Notes: generated by a model not told the origin, from the sequence alone. A stretch of 64,000 nt of DNA from Solirubrobacter taibaiensis (GCA_027587225.1 JAPDDQ010000035.1:22542-86541), one strand, 5' to 3'; numbered from the stretch's first letter, positions 24,030-32,306 are shown. Made by a program: numbers and translations.

Positions 24030-24901
24030 CGGACCGCCTCCAGCGCGCGCGGCTCAGCGGCGGTAGGCCGCTCCATGTAGGCGAGCACGATGTCCTCCAG
24101 CGAGAGCTTGCCGACCGTCCACGCGGGGTCGGCGATCGGCCCGTCGTAGCGGACGACCATCGTCGACTGCACGTCGGTGTGGCGGGCGCTGACGAGCTCG
24201 CCGGGGTGGCCGAGGTCGCGCGGGCCGGAGAGGCGCACGTGCGAACCGACGATGTCGTCCATGTCCCCCGCGAGCCGCACCCGCGAGCCGACGAGCACCA
24301 CGAGGTAGTCACACGTGCGCTCGAGGTCGGAGACGAGGTGCGAGGAGAGGATCACGCTCAGCTCGTGTTCGGCGACGGCTTCCATCAGGTCTTGCAGGAA
24401 CTCGCGCCGCGCGAGCGGATCGAGTGAGGCGACCGGCTCGTCGAGGATCAGCAGCTGCGGGCGCTTCGCGATCCCGAGCGTGAGCGCGAGCTGCGCGCGC
24501 TGACCGCCCGAGAGCTTGCGGGCGCGCTGATCCAGCGGCAGCCCGAGGCGCTCCACGCGAGCGCGCGCGAGATCGTCGTCCCACCCCGGGTTCAGCGCCG
24601 CGCCGAGCCGCAGGTGCTCGCCGACCGTCATGCCGGCGTACGTCGGCGTGTCCTGTGCGACGTAGCCGACCTTCGCGAGCTGCTCCGGGCCGGAGGCGGG
24701 CGCGCCACCGAGCACCTCGATCGTGCCGCTCGTCGGCGCGAGCATCCCGACCGCGAGGTTGAGCAGCGTGCTCTTGCCGGCGCCGTTCGGGCCGACGAGC
24801 CCGACGACGTGGCCCGCGGGCACCTCCAGCGTGCAGTCGTCGAGCGCCGTACGACGCCCGTAGCGCTTGGTCAGCCCGTTCGCGCGCAGCACCGTGTTCA
24901 T
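24026..24901 (-). CDS. ABC transporter ATP-binding protein
   Basis: A 291-residue ATPase. Walker A is GPNGAGKST, the Q-loop region reads GYVAQDTPTY, the signature is KLSGGQRAQLALTLG, Walker B is LLILDEPVASLDP, and the switch His is in ILSSHLVSDLE. A C-terminal extension of about 60 residues follows. Start ATG overlaps the gntR stop by four bases and its end overlaps the permease start likewise, so the three genes form one coupled operon. It powers the permease encoded next. Confidence 0.95.
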   Translation of the reverse strand: MNTVLRANGLTKRYGRRTALDDCTLEVPAGHVVGLVGPNGAGKSTLLNLAVGMLAPTSGTIEVLGGAPASGPEQLAKVGYVAQDTPTYAGMTVGEHLRLGAALNPGWDDDLARARVERLGLPLDQRARKLSGGQRAQLALTLGIAKRPQLLILDEPVASLDPLARREFLQDLMEAVAEHELSVILSSHLVSDLERTCDYLVVLVGSRVRLAGDMDDIVGSHVRLSGPRDLGHPGELVSARHTDVQSTMVVRYDGPIADPAWTVGKLSLEDIVLAYMERPTAAEPRALEAVR

Positions 24902-25287
24902 GCGACTGCCCTCATCTCACTGCGAAACGTGTCCAGGAAGAGCGCCTCGATGCTCTCTTCGTCGAGGCCGGCGGTGCGAGCCTTGCCGAGCCAGCGGCGC
25001 AGGTCCTGCCGCAGCGGGCCGTGGGCGGCGAGCGTCGTGTCCGCGAGCGTGCGCGTGACGAACGTGCCGACGCCCGGGCGGGCGGCGACGAGGCCCTCGT
25101 GCTCGAGCTCGCGATAGGCCTTGAGCACGGTGTTCGGGTTGATGGCCAGCGCGGCCACGACGTCCTTGACCGTCGGGAGTTGGTCCCCTTCGTTGAGCAG
25201 GCCCAGGCGCAACGCGTGCCGGACCTGCCGGACGATCTGCTGATACGGCGAGAGGCCGGAGCCGCCGTCGAGGTGGAACTCAATCAT
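24898..25287 (-). CDS. GntR-family (YtrA-type) repressor
   Basis: A short regulator of 129 residues with an N-terminal winged helix: YQQIVRQVRHALRLGLL, then LPTVKDVVAALAINPNTVLKAYRELEHEGLV, the GntR signature. The C-terminal part is only about 55 residues of helix, which marks the YtrA subfamily rather than larger effector-binding ones. It is first in the operon with the ABC genes. A perfect 11-base inverted repeat overlaps its own start codon, so it almost surely controls itself and the transporter, and may also influence the divergent M1 peptidase gene. Confidence 0.92.
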   Translation of the reverse strand: MIEFHLDGGSGLSPYQQIVRQVRHALRLGLLNEGDQLPTVKDVVAALAINPNTVLKAYRELEHEGLVAARPGVGTFVTRTLADTTLAAHGPLRQDLRRWLGKARTAGLDEESIEALFLDTFRSEMRAVA

Positions 25288-25309
25288 TGTGCTAGCAAGC
25301 TAGCACAAT
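25286..25309. promoter_or_regulatory. Operator of the GntR/YtrA repressor
   Basis: Perfect dyad: ATTGTGCTAGC, two bases AA, GCTAGCACAAT. It overlaps the ATG of the gntR gene and lies in the divergent region before the M1 peptidase. Position and symmetry fit an autoregulatory YtrA-type operator. With no leader room and no ribosome site before the ATG, the gntR transcript is probably leaderless and the operator would cover its -10 region. Confidence 0.7.
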
Positions 25310-25367
25310 AGTTCGTTGCCTTGACGCGAGTGAGATGCTCGGCCCAACACACCTGGAGGGGGTCGTT

Positions 25368-27212
25368 ATGAGAGGGCTGGTGGCGCTCGCGAAGCGCCAG
25401 AGCGGTTGGGTCGTCGCGACGGCGTCGCTCGCTGCCGTCGGGGGCATGTGGATCGCCGGCTACGGCGCGGAAGGCGCAGACACGCCCGCGCCCAAGGCCG
25501 CGTCGGTGGCCGCGGCGCCACCCGGCCCCTGCCTGCAAGGCGCGGGCGACCTGGGCGACACGTACTACGCGGGGATCGGCAACGGCGGCTACGACGTCAG
25601 CCACTACGACCTGAACCTCAAGTACAACCCGGACACGAAGTGGCTCGACGGCAAGGCGACGATCACCGCTTCTGCGACGCAGCACCTGTGCCGGTTCAAC
25701 CTCGACCTGCGCGGGCTGACGGTGTCCTCGGTGAAGGTCGACGGCGTGAGCGCGTCGTTCGTGCGCGACGGACGAGAGCTGATCATCACGCCGCCGACGC
25801 CGCTGCTGCCCTCCACCGGCTTCGTGGTCGAGGTCCTGTACGCCGGCGAGCCGGGGCCCGCCCCGCGTGACCCGGACGGCTTCCTCGACGGCTGGAACTA
25901 CACCGAGTACGGCGCCTACACGTCGACGCCGCCGCAGGGCGCGGACACCTGGTACCCGAACAACAACACGACCAACGACAAGGCCGCGTTCACGTTCACC
26001 GTCACCGTCCCGGCCGACCGCCAGGTGATGTCGAACGGCATCTTGGTGAGCAACACGATCAACGAGGCCGCCGGCACGTCCACGTGGGTGTGGGACGCGC
26101 CCGACCCGATGGCGACCTACCTCGCCACGCTGCAGATCGGCAAGTACACGATCCAGCGCTACACGACGCCGGGCGGCCTCCCGATCATCAACGGCATCCG
26201 GCCGGACCAGCTGACCGCGCAGGCGCAGGCGCGGCTGGACACGATCCCCGCGATCCTGGACTTCTTCGGCGAGAAGTTCGGCCCGTACCCGTTCGTGGCG
26301 AGCGGCGCGATCGTCGACCGGGTCGACGCCGGCTACCAGATGGAGCAGCAGACGCGGCCGATCTTCACCAGCGCCAACGGGCTGAGCGCGTTGGCGCATG
26401 AGCTCGCGCACCAGTGGTGGGGCGACAGCGTCGCGTGGCGGCGCGCCCGCGACGTGTGGTTGAGCGAGGGCTTCGCGACGTTCGCAGCGTGGATGTGGAC
26501 CGAGAACACCGGCGGCATCACCGCGAAGCAGGCGTTCCTGAACAGCTACAACCGCACCGGCACGTTCTGGAACAACACGGTCTTCGACCCCGGCGTCGTG
26601 AACCAGTACCAGAGCGCGACCGTCTACCAGCGCGGCGCCCAGACGCTGCAGGCGCTGCGGCAGCGGATCGGCGACGAGAAGTTCTTCAACACGCTCCGCG
26701 CCTTCCACTCGACGTTCAAGGGCTCGGTGGCCGAGACGCAGGACTTCGTCGCCATCGCCCAGCGCGAGTCCGGCGAGGACCTGCGTGACTTCTTCAAGCA
26801 GTGGCTCTACACGCCGGGCAAGCCGGCCGAGCCGTACTGCTACTGCACGTCCACCCCGGGCAACGTCGGCGGCACGGTGCCGGCGACGCTGGCCCTGACG
26901 CTCGGCACCGCCACGTTCGAGCCGTTCACGCCGGGTGTGGAGAAGGAGTACACGGCGTCCACGACGGCGACGGTCACCTCCACCGCCGCCGACGCGAAGC
27001 TGTCCGTCTCAGAGCCGGGGAACATGACCAACGGCGCGTTCTCGCTGCCGGAGCCGCTGCGGATCGAGTTCTCCAAGTCGACCTGGACCGGACCGGTGTC
27101 CAACGACGTCGTCACTGTCACCGCCAAGCAGCGCATCAAACCCACCGACGCGCTGCGGACGGGCACCTATTCGAAGACGGTGACGTTCTCGCTGAGCACT
27201 ACGCAGCCGTGA
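25368..27212 (+). CDS. Secreted M1-family metallopeptidase with extra C-terminal domain
   Basis: A 614-residue exported aminopeptidase-like enzyme. It has a hydrophobic N-terminal export signal (WVVATASLAAVGGMWIAGYG), an M1 beta-domain, the substrate motif as GYQMEQQ in place of GAMEN, and the zinc site HELAHQWWGD with the third ligand in WLSEGFATF. After the catalytic part, a Cys-containing linker (YCYCTS) leads to a beta-rich domain of about 115 residues (26868-27209) that also ends the ThuA/PKD protein at 45764-50020. ATG at 25368 has GGAGGGGG upstream. The 3' end overlaps the convergent sigma-factor gene by 14 bases. Confidence 0.92.
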   Translation: MRGLVALAKRQSGWVVATASLAAVGGMWIAGYGAEGADTPAPKAASVAAAPPGPCLQGAGDLGDTYYAGIGNGGYDVSHYDLNLKYNPDTKWLDGKATITASATQHLCRFNLDLRGLTVSSVKVDGVSASFVRDGRELIITPPTPLLPSTGFVVEVLYAGEPGPAPRDPDGFLDGWNYTEYGAYTSTPPQGADTWYPNNNTTNDKAAFTFTVTVPADRQVMSNGILVSNTINEAAGTSTWVWDAPDPMATYLATLQIGKYTIQRYTTPGGLPIINGIRPDQLTAQAQARLDTIPAILDFFGEKFGPYPFVASGAIVDRVDAGYQMEQQTRPIFTSANGLSALAHELAHQWWGDSVAWRRARDVWLSEGFATFAAWMWTENTGGITAKQAFLNSYNRTGTFWNNTVFDPGVVNQYQSATVYQRGAQTLQALRQRIGDEKFFNTLRAFHSTFKGSVAETQDFVAIAQRESGEDLRDFFKQWLYTPGKPAEPYCYCTSTPGNVGGTVPATLALTLGTATFEPFTPGVEKEYTASTTATVTSTAADAKLSVSEPGNMTNGAFSLPEPLRIEFSKSTWTGPVSNDVVTVTAKQRIKPTDALRTGTYSKTVTFSLSTTQP

Positions 27213-27804
27213 GGGCGAGCCGGCAGTTGAGGCACTCGACGAGGTGAGCTTCGACGTGTGTGCGTGAGCGGCGGACGGGCCGGCACCGCGGTGTCGGCTC
27301 GTCCGCGGCCACGATGTGGACGAGCGCGCTCCACGCTCGTGCGTGGCGCTTCTCGTACTGGTAGACGGAGAGGCCCAGCGCGGCCGCGATCTCGCGCCGC
27401 GGAGCGTCGGCCAGGTGGCGGCGGCGCAGCACCTCGCCGTACTGCGCCGGGAGCCGCCGCAGCGCGCGGTGCACCGTGCGATGGGCGAGCTCGCGCTCGA
27501 AGTCGTCGGTCTCGGGAGGCGCCGCGACCGTCTCGTCGAGCGCGACGAACGTCCGCGGCGTGCGCCGCCCGTCCCGTGCGCGCCGAAAGTCCTCCGCGCG
27601 GTTGAGCACCACGCGCCCGAACCACGCGAACATAAAGAGGGACTGTCCCTCTTTATGTTCGGGCAGTTTGCCGGCGACCGCGAGGAGCGCCTCGGACACG
27701 ACGTCCTCGGCGTCCTCGCGGGTCAGGGTGCCGCCGAAGCGGGCGAGTACGAGCTGTTCGTAGCGACCGCGCTCGGCGGCCAGGCGGATGAGCTGGGGAG
27801 GCAT
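27199..27804 (-). CDS. ECF sigma factor with embedded palindrome and C-terminal zinc-like motif
   Basis: RNA polymerase sigma factor of about 201 residues. Region 2 is seen as REDAEDVVSEALLAVAGKL and WFGRVVLNRAEDFRRARD; region 4 as LRRLPAQYGEVLRRRHLADAPRREIAAALG. Between the two halves of region 2 the residues EHKEGQSLFMF are coded by a perfect 35-base palindrome whose core recurs 238 bases away. The last 25 residues contain HVEAHLVECLNC, an H-x3-C-x2-C-like arrangement as in zinc-binding anti-sigma factors. ATG at 27802-27804 has GAGG upstream. No separate anti-sigma gene is adjacent. Confidence 0.8.
   Translation of the reverse strand: MPPQLIRLAAERGRYEQLVLARFGGTLTREDAEDVVSEALLAVAGKLPEHKEGQSLFMFAWFGRVVLNRAEDFRRARDGRRTPRTFVALDETVAAPPETDDFERELAHRTVHRALRRLPAQYGEVLRRRHLADAPRREIAAALGLSVYQYEKRHARAWSALVHIVAADEPTPRCRPVRRSRTHVEAHLVECLNCRLALTAA
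27627..27661. repeat. Perfect 35-base palindrome inside a coding sequence
   Basis: Arms CGAACATAAAGAGGGAC and its exact reverse complement around a central T. It lies wholly within the sigma-factor reading frame, which stays open through it. The central 23 bases are identical to those of the palindrome at 27865-27897. GC content is far lower than the surrounding sequence, which supports insertion from elsewhere. Confidence 0.9.
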
Positions 27805-27864
27805 GACCTCACGATCCGCGATCCGCCGCCCGCCGACTTCAGGGGCCACCCTGATCCGTGCCCT

Positions 27865-27897
27865 GAACCTAAAGAGGGACTGTCCCTCTTTAGGTTC
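27865..27897. repeat. Perfect 33-base palindrome supplying a stop codon
   Basis: Arms GAACCTAAAGAGGGAC and its reverse complement around a central T. Its 23-base core equals that of the palindrome at 27627-27661. The TAA that ends the large propeller-like gene (27890-27892) is part of the right arm. It lies between that gene and the sigma factor and might also work as a hairpin terminator on the minus strand. Confidence 0.9.
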
Positions 27898-29554
27898 GGA
27901 AGGCGGCGCGGGCGACGGTGTGCCGGCCGTGCACGTCGGTCGCGACCACCTTGACGCGGTAGCGCCGCCCGGCGGCGAGGGCGAACTTCAGCCGGACGTC
28001 GCCGCGCTGCACGGCGGGCAGTTCGATCGTGCCGGGCGCAGCGCGCCAGCCGTGTGCGGTGCGACGCTCGAACGTCACGCGCAGCTTCGCCGGAGCGGAA
28101 AGCCGCAGGGCGATCCGCGAGCCCACGCGCAACCGCGTGATCTCGGGCGCGTCGGGCACGGACGCGCGCGGGCGCAGCGTGACCGGCGCAACCGGTGCGC
28201 TCGCGGGTGACGAATCGCTCGGCAAGGCGGCGACCGGCGCGCTGGGACCGGCCGACACCGCCGGCTCGTCGGCCGGCGCCACCGGCGGGGCGATGAATCG
28301 GCGGGCCTGCAACGTCACCGTGCCGGCGGTCGGGCGTTGCCAGACAACCAGCGCGTCGCCGCGGGGGCCGACGGCGAGCTCGGGCGCGTCGGCGTCGGTG
28401 GCGCCGGACAGGACGGTCGGGCCGGTGCCCCAGGTGCCGTCGAAACGGCGGGCCTCGATCGTCGACGGGGCGCCCGGGCGGCGCCACGCGACGGTCGCGC
28501 GGCCGGCCTTGTCGACGGCGACCGAGGGTGACCAGGCGTTGGTCGACGGATTGGAGAGCGTCGCGGCCGGGTCCCAACGGTCACCGGTCCAGCGCCGCGC
28601 GCGCACGACGAACTTGCCGTCGGACTGCGCGTACCAGACGACGGTGACCGCGCCGCCGGGCGCGACCGCGAGCTGCGGCGCGTAGGCGGTGCCGACCTTG
28701 GGCGAGAGCAGCGCCGGAGCGCCCCAAGCGCCGTCGAAACGCCGGCTCTGGACGGTGGTGCCCGACGCGTCCGTCGCACTCCAGACGGCGCTGACGACAC
28801 CGGTTTCGTCGACGCCGAGCCGCACGCCCGAAGCGGTCTCGCCCGTCGCCGACACGCGCGTCGCCACGGCGGGCCAGCGCTCCTTGGCCGCGTCGTAGCG
28901 CTTGGTCTCGATCGCGCCGCCGGCCTGCCAGGCCACGGTGGCGACGCCGCCGGCATCGACCTGCACCGCCGGCAACTCGGCGCCGCCCGTGTCGGACGAG
29001 AGCGCGGCGGACGCCGACTCCCAGGCGCTCGCGGTCGCGTCGTAGCGGCGCGCGCGGATCACGCCATCGGCGCGCCAGACCACGAACGCGTCGCCATCGG
29101 CCTCGAAGGCCAACGCCGGCTGGGTGGAGTCCTCGTCGCCGACGGACACCGTCGCGGCCGTGGACTCCCACGCACCGGCCTGGCGGTCGAAGCGGCGCGC
29201 CTGCACCGTCCACCGCTCACCGACCCGGCGCTCCCAGAGCACCAGCGCGTTCCCGGCGCGGTCCATCACCACGACCGGCTTGCGGGTCGTGCCGGTCGGC
29301 AACGAGAGCTCGCGGACCGGCGTCTCCCACACGCCCGCCGCCGCGTCGTAGCGCCGCGCGCGGATCACCGACCGGGCGCCCGACGGCGCGTCCCAGACGG
29401 CGAGGCCGTTGCCGGCGTCGTCGACGGCGACGTCGTGGTCGACCTCCATCGTCGCCACGGTCTGCAGGTCCGCGACCCCGGGCGCCCAGTCGGCGCGCGC
29501 CGGAGCGGCCGCCACCAGCAGCGTGCTCGCCGCGAGCAGGACGGCCCGCCTCAC
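27890..29554 (-). CDS. Secreted beta-propeller-like repeat protein
   Basis: A 554-residue exported protein. The N terminus MRRAVLLAASTLLVAAAPARA is a typical Sec signal with an AxA cleavage site. The body consists of seven or eight repeats of about 50 residues with the pattern V-x-x-D-x-x-G-x-A-x-V-V-W followed by I-x-A-R-R-Y/F-D and a Trp, as in GNALVLWERR and GDAFVVWRAD. A Pro/Ala linker then joins a C-terminal beta domain (about 465-554). This suggests a propeller displayed outside the cell. Its stop codon lies within a palindromic repeat. GTG start overlaps the preceding small secreted gene (GTGA). Confidence 0.8.
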   Translation of the reverse strand: MRRAVLLAASTLLVAAAPARADWAPGVADLQTVATMEVDHDVAVDDAGNGLAVWDAPSGARSVIRARRYDAAAGVWETPVRELSLPTGTTRKPVVVMDRAGNALVLWERRVGERWTVQARRFDRQAGAWESTAATVSVGDEDSTQPALAFEADGDAFVVWRADGVIRARRYDATASAWESASAALSSDTGGAELPAVQVDAGGVATVAWQAGGAIETKRYDAAKERWPAVATRVSATGETASGVRLGVDETGVVSAVWSATDASGTTVQSRRFDGAWGAPALLSPKVGTAYAPQLAVAPGGAVTVVWYAQSDGKFVVRARRWTGDRWDPAATLSNPSTNAWSPSVAVDKAGRATVAWRRPGAPSTIEARRFDGTWGTGPTVLSGATDADAPELAVGPRGDALVVWQRPTAGTVTLQARRFIAPPVAPADEPAVSAGPSAPVAALPSDSSPASAPVAPVTLRPRASVPDAPEITRLRVGSRIALRLSAPAKLRVTFERRTAHGWRAAPGTIELPAVQRGDVRLKFALAAGRRYRVKVVATDVHGRHTVARAAFRT

Positions 29555-29970
29555 GACTGCACCGACACGAAGAAGGAGTGGTAGCTGGGCTGCGCCCCGC
29601 TCGGGTCGTGGAGCGAGACCCGGACCTGCTTGCCGGCGCAGAGCCCGTTCACCGGCCGGATCGCCACCGTCGCGACACGAGGCCAGGCGCCCGACGTCAC
29701 CTGGACGTTGCGCGGCTCGGACTTGAGCCCGTCGAGGCAGATCGTGTTGTCGGCGGCGAACGTGACGTTGGCCTTCTCGATGCCCGACCCGCGATCGACC
29801 TCGATGTGCGGCACGCCGCCCTGACGCATGAAGAAGATCGAGGCGTACGCCGGCGTCGCGCCGCCCGACGGGGCCGGCGCGACGATGGTGTTGGCGGCGT
29901 AGGACGTGCCGCCGAGGGAGATGAACAGTGCGAGTAACGCGATCGGGTTCGTTCTCAGGTGCTTGAGCAT
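29551..29970 (-). CDS. Small secreted hypothetical protein
   Basis: A 139-residue protein with an N-terminal export signal LRTNPIALLALFISLGGTSYA, a form seen again and again in small exported proteins of this lineage. The mature part is beta-rich with two Cys residues (CLDG and LCAGK) that could form a disulfide. No catalytic motif is seen. ATG at 29968-29970 lies 16 bases inside the end of the upstream MFS gene, and its stop overlaps the start of the propeller gene, so all three are probably one transcription unit. Confidence 0.75.
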   Translation of the reverse strand: MLKHLRTNPIALLALFISLGGTSYAANTIVAPAPSGGATPAYASIFFMRQGGVPHIEVDRGSGIEKANVTFAADNTICLDGLKSEPRNVQVTSGAWPRVATVAIRPVNGLCAGKQVRVSLHDPSGAQPSYHSFFVSVQS

Positions 29971-31346
29971 GCTCCTATGACGGACGCGCGCCGCAACCCC
30001 GGAAGCGCTGTGGCCGTCACGACGAGCCCGAGCACGACCGCGGCAACCGGGACGAACAGCGCGGCTTGGAACCCGTCGAGCAGCGCCGCCTGAGACGAAC
30101 CGTTCGTGGCCGCCACGTTGACCGCGGCGACGACGGCGAGCCCGACCGCCGCGCCGAACTGCAGCGACACGTACTGCAGCCCGCTCGCGAGGCCTTGCTC
30201 GGCCTCGGCGATCCCGTCGGTGGCGACGATCATCAGCGTCCCGAACGTGAGCGCGAACGCCACGCCCACGAGCAGGATCGTCGGCAGCATCTGCAGGTAC
30301 GTCCAGTCCGGCCCGAGCGGCAGGAAGAGCGCGTAGCCGACGACGGCCAGCGCCATGCCCGCGCCGATCACGGGCAGCTTGCCGAAGCGCTCGACCAGCC
30401 GTGGCGTGAGCGTCGGCGCGAGGATCGCGTCGATCCCCAGCACCATCAGGGCGAGCCCGGTCTCCACCGACGACCACCCCCGCAGCTCCTGCAGGTACAG
30501 CACGGCGACGAACTGGAACGCGACGAACGCGCCGATGAAGAACATCGTGCCGACGTTCGCGCGCACGAGCGAGGCCGAGCGCAGGATGCCGAGCCGCACG
30601 AGCGGTGCCGCCGCGCGCCGTTCGATCACGACGAACGCGGCGAGCAGCGCGGCGCTCCCGACCAACCCGAGCAGCGTGGGCGCAAGCGAGACGTCCGGCG
30701 CGCGCACGACGGTGAAGACGAGCAGGATCATCGCGCCGGTGAGGCTCAACGCGCCGCCCAGATCGAACGCGCCGCGCTCTGCCGTCGGCGTGTCGCGCGG
30801 AACCACCCGCCACGCCACCACCAACAACAGTGAAGCCATGACGACGGGCGCGAAGAACACCCACCGCCACCCGATCGCCGTCAACAGCCCGCCGACGACC
30901 ATGCCGAGCGAGAACCCGGCCGCCGCCACGCCCGCGTAGACGAGCAGCGCACGGTTGCGCTCGGAACCCTCCGGAAAGCTCGATGTGATGATCGACAGCC
31001 CGGCGGGCGCCATGAACCCGGCCGCGACGCCGGTGACGAACCGCGCGACGATCAGCAGCGCACCGCTGTCGGCGATCCCGCCCAGCCCGGAGAACACGAC
31101 GAACACGGCCATCCAGGCCAGGAACATCCGGCGCCGGCCGAGCAGGTCGGCGGCGCGCCCGCCGAGCAGGACGAACCCGCCGTAGCCGAGCACGTAGGCG
31201 CTCACGATCCACTGCAGCTCGCTGGTCGACAGCCCGAGCTCGGCGCGGATCGACGGGAGCGCGACGCCCATCATCGAGACGTCGACGCCCTCCATGAACA
31301 CCGCCCCGGACAACACCAACAGCAACGCGATTCGAGATCTGGTCAC
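29955..31346 (-). CDS. DHA2-family drug/metabolite MFS exporter
   Basis: Multidrug-type exporter of about 463 residues with 14 predicted helices. Motif C is seen in the first helices as GAVFMEGVDVSMMGVALPSI, motif A as LLGGRAADLLGRRRMFL, and GAIFIPAGLSIITSSF-like sequence (here GFMAPAGLSIITSSFPEG) follows. The start is set at GTG 31344-31346 because AAGGAG lies seven bases upstream; an ATG six codons earlier is the alternative. It is divergent from an HxlR regulator, the usual arrangement for regulation by small electrophiles or drugs. Confidence 0.92.
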   Translation of the reverse strand: MTRSRIALLLVLSGAVFMEGVDVSMMGVALPSIRAELGLSTSELQWIVSAYVLGYGGFVLLGGRAADLLGRRRMFLAWMAVFVVFSGLGGIADSGALLIVARFVTGVAAGFMAPAGLSIITSSFPEGSERNRALLVYAGVAAAGFSLGMVVGGLLTAIGWRWVFFAPVVMASLLLVVAWRVVPRDTPTAERGAFDLGGALSLTGAMILLVFTVVRAPDVSLAPTLLGLVGSAALLAAFVVIERRAAAPLVRLGILRSASLVRANVGTMFFIGAFVAFQFVAVLYLQELRGWSSVETGLALMVLGIDAILAPTLTPRLVERFGKLPVIGAGMALAVVGYALFLPLGPDWTYLQMLPTILLVGVAFALTFGTLMIVATDGIAEAEQGLASGLQYVSLQFGAAVGLAVVAAVNVAATNGSSQAALLDGFQAALFVPVAAVVLGLVVTATALPGLRRASVIGACSST

Positions 31347-31364
31347 AGGGTCTCCTTCATCCAC

Positions 31365-31385
31365 GGTTACTTCTTGTTAGTGACC
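31365..31385. promoter_or_regulatory. Possible HxlR operator
   Basis: GGTTAC, nine bases, GTGACC form an inverted repeat with one mismatch, in the 64-base gap between the MFS and HxlR genes. HxlR regulators commonly bind GTAC/GTTAC-type dyads with this spacing. The assignment rests on position and symmetry only. Confidence 0.35.
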
Positions 31386-31410
31386 GCACTATGCGTCACC
31401 ATTCGCCGCA

Positions 31411-31860
31411 ATGGAAGAAGGCACTTTCGAGTCACTCGGTTCCTGCTGCGATACCTCCCACAACGATGCTCACCAGTGGGATACGCGTGAGGACTGCGAG
31501 GTCCGCCAGATCCTGGACCGGATCGCGGACAAGTGGTCGCTGCTCGCGATCGCCCTGCTCGAAGGCCGGACGCTGCGCTTCAACGAGCTGCGGCGCGAGA
31601 TCGACGGCATCTCCCAGCGGATGCTCTCGGTCACGCTGCGCCAGCTCGAGCGCGACGGCCTCGTGACCCGCACCGTCTATCCGGTCGTGCCGCCGCGCGT
31701 GGAGTACGCGCTCACGCCGCTCGGCGCGAGCCTGCACTCGACGGTCCAGGCGCTCGTCACGTGGACCGAGTCGCACCAGGACCAGGTCGCCGCGGCGCGC
31801 GCGCACTACGACGCGCGCGACGACCAGGTCATGGCGAGCGTCCCGCCCTCCGGCGTCTGA
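31411..31860 (+). CDS. HxlR-family transcription regulator
   Basis: Winged-helix regulator of 149 residues. The core ILDRIADKWSLLAIALLEGRTLRFNELRREIDGIS followed by RMLSVTLRQLERDGLVTRTVYP is the HxlR signature. Three Cys residues in the N-terminal 30 positions (CC and DCEV) may sense oxidants or electrophiles as in YodB and HypR; that is inference. It is divergent from the DHA2 exporter and probably controls it. Its 3' end overlaps the convergent gene by 55 bases. Confidence 0.92.
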   Translation: MEEGTFESLGSCCDTSHNDAHQWDTREDCEVRQILDRIADKWSLLAIALLEGRTLRFNELRREIDGISQRMLSVTLRQLERDGLVTRTVYPVVPPRVEYALTPLGASLHSTVQALVTWTESHQDQVAAARAHYDARDDQVMASVPPSGV

Positions 31861-32306
31861 TCCCAGCGCGCGGCGGCGTTGCGCAACTGCGCGCCGACGA
31901 GCTCGAACGCCTCGCGCGTGATCGGGACCGCCCAGCGCTCCCCCGTCCGGATCGGCGCCCCTTCGAGCAGCGCGTCGACGACGGCGCGCACGACCACCTC
32001 GGACTGACGCAGCGTCTCACCGGCAGCGTCCGTGATCGCCCACGCCTTCTTCTCCGCGTGCGGGGGCTTCTTGCCGCCCACGAACTTGGCGTTCTGCACG
32101 AGCCCGCCGGCCGCGAGCGTGCCCCACAGCCCGCGCTGCAGTCCGAAGGCCTGCTCGCACAGCACGTGCGCGATGTCGTGCGGGACGCGCACGCCACCGC
32201 CGAGCTTGTTGTAGGAGCCACCCTGCAGCTTCAGCACGGCGCCGTCGGGACGCGTGAACGTCGAGTGGTAGCGGCCGCGGGGTTCTCTGACGAACGTGAT
32301 GATCAA
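31806..32306 (-). CDS. Hypothetical protein coupled to Ogt
   Basis: A 166-residue soluble protein that I cannot assign. It begins with a beta-hairpin (LIITFVREPRGRYHSTFTRPDG), followed by LGGGVRVPHDIAHVLCEQAF, a helix containing His-Asp-x-x-His, and VGGKKPPHAEKKAW. The D-x-x-H pattern could bind a metal, but this is only a guess. The TTG start overlaps the TGA of the ogt gene (TTGA), so the two are translated together. This pairing suggests a role linked to alkylation damage, by context only. It overlaps the convergent hxlR gene by 55 bases. Confidence 0.65.
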   Translation of the reverse strand: MIITFVREPRGRYHSTFTRPDGAVLKLQGGSYNKLGGGVRVPHDIAHVLCEQAFGLQRGLWGTLAAGGLVQNAKFVGGKKPPHAEKKAWAITDAAGETLRQSEVVVRAVVDALLEGAPIRTGERWAVPITREAFELVGAQLRNAAARWDQTPEGGTLAMTWSSRAS

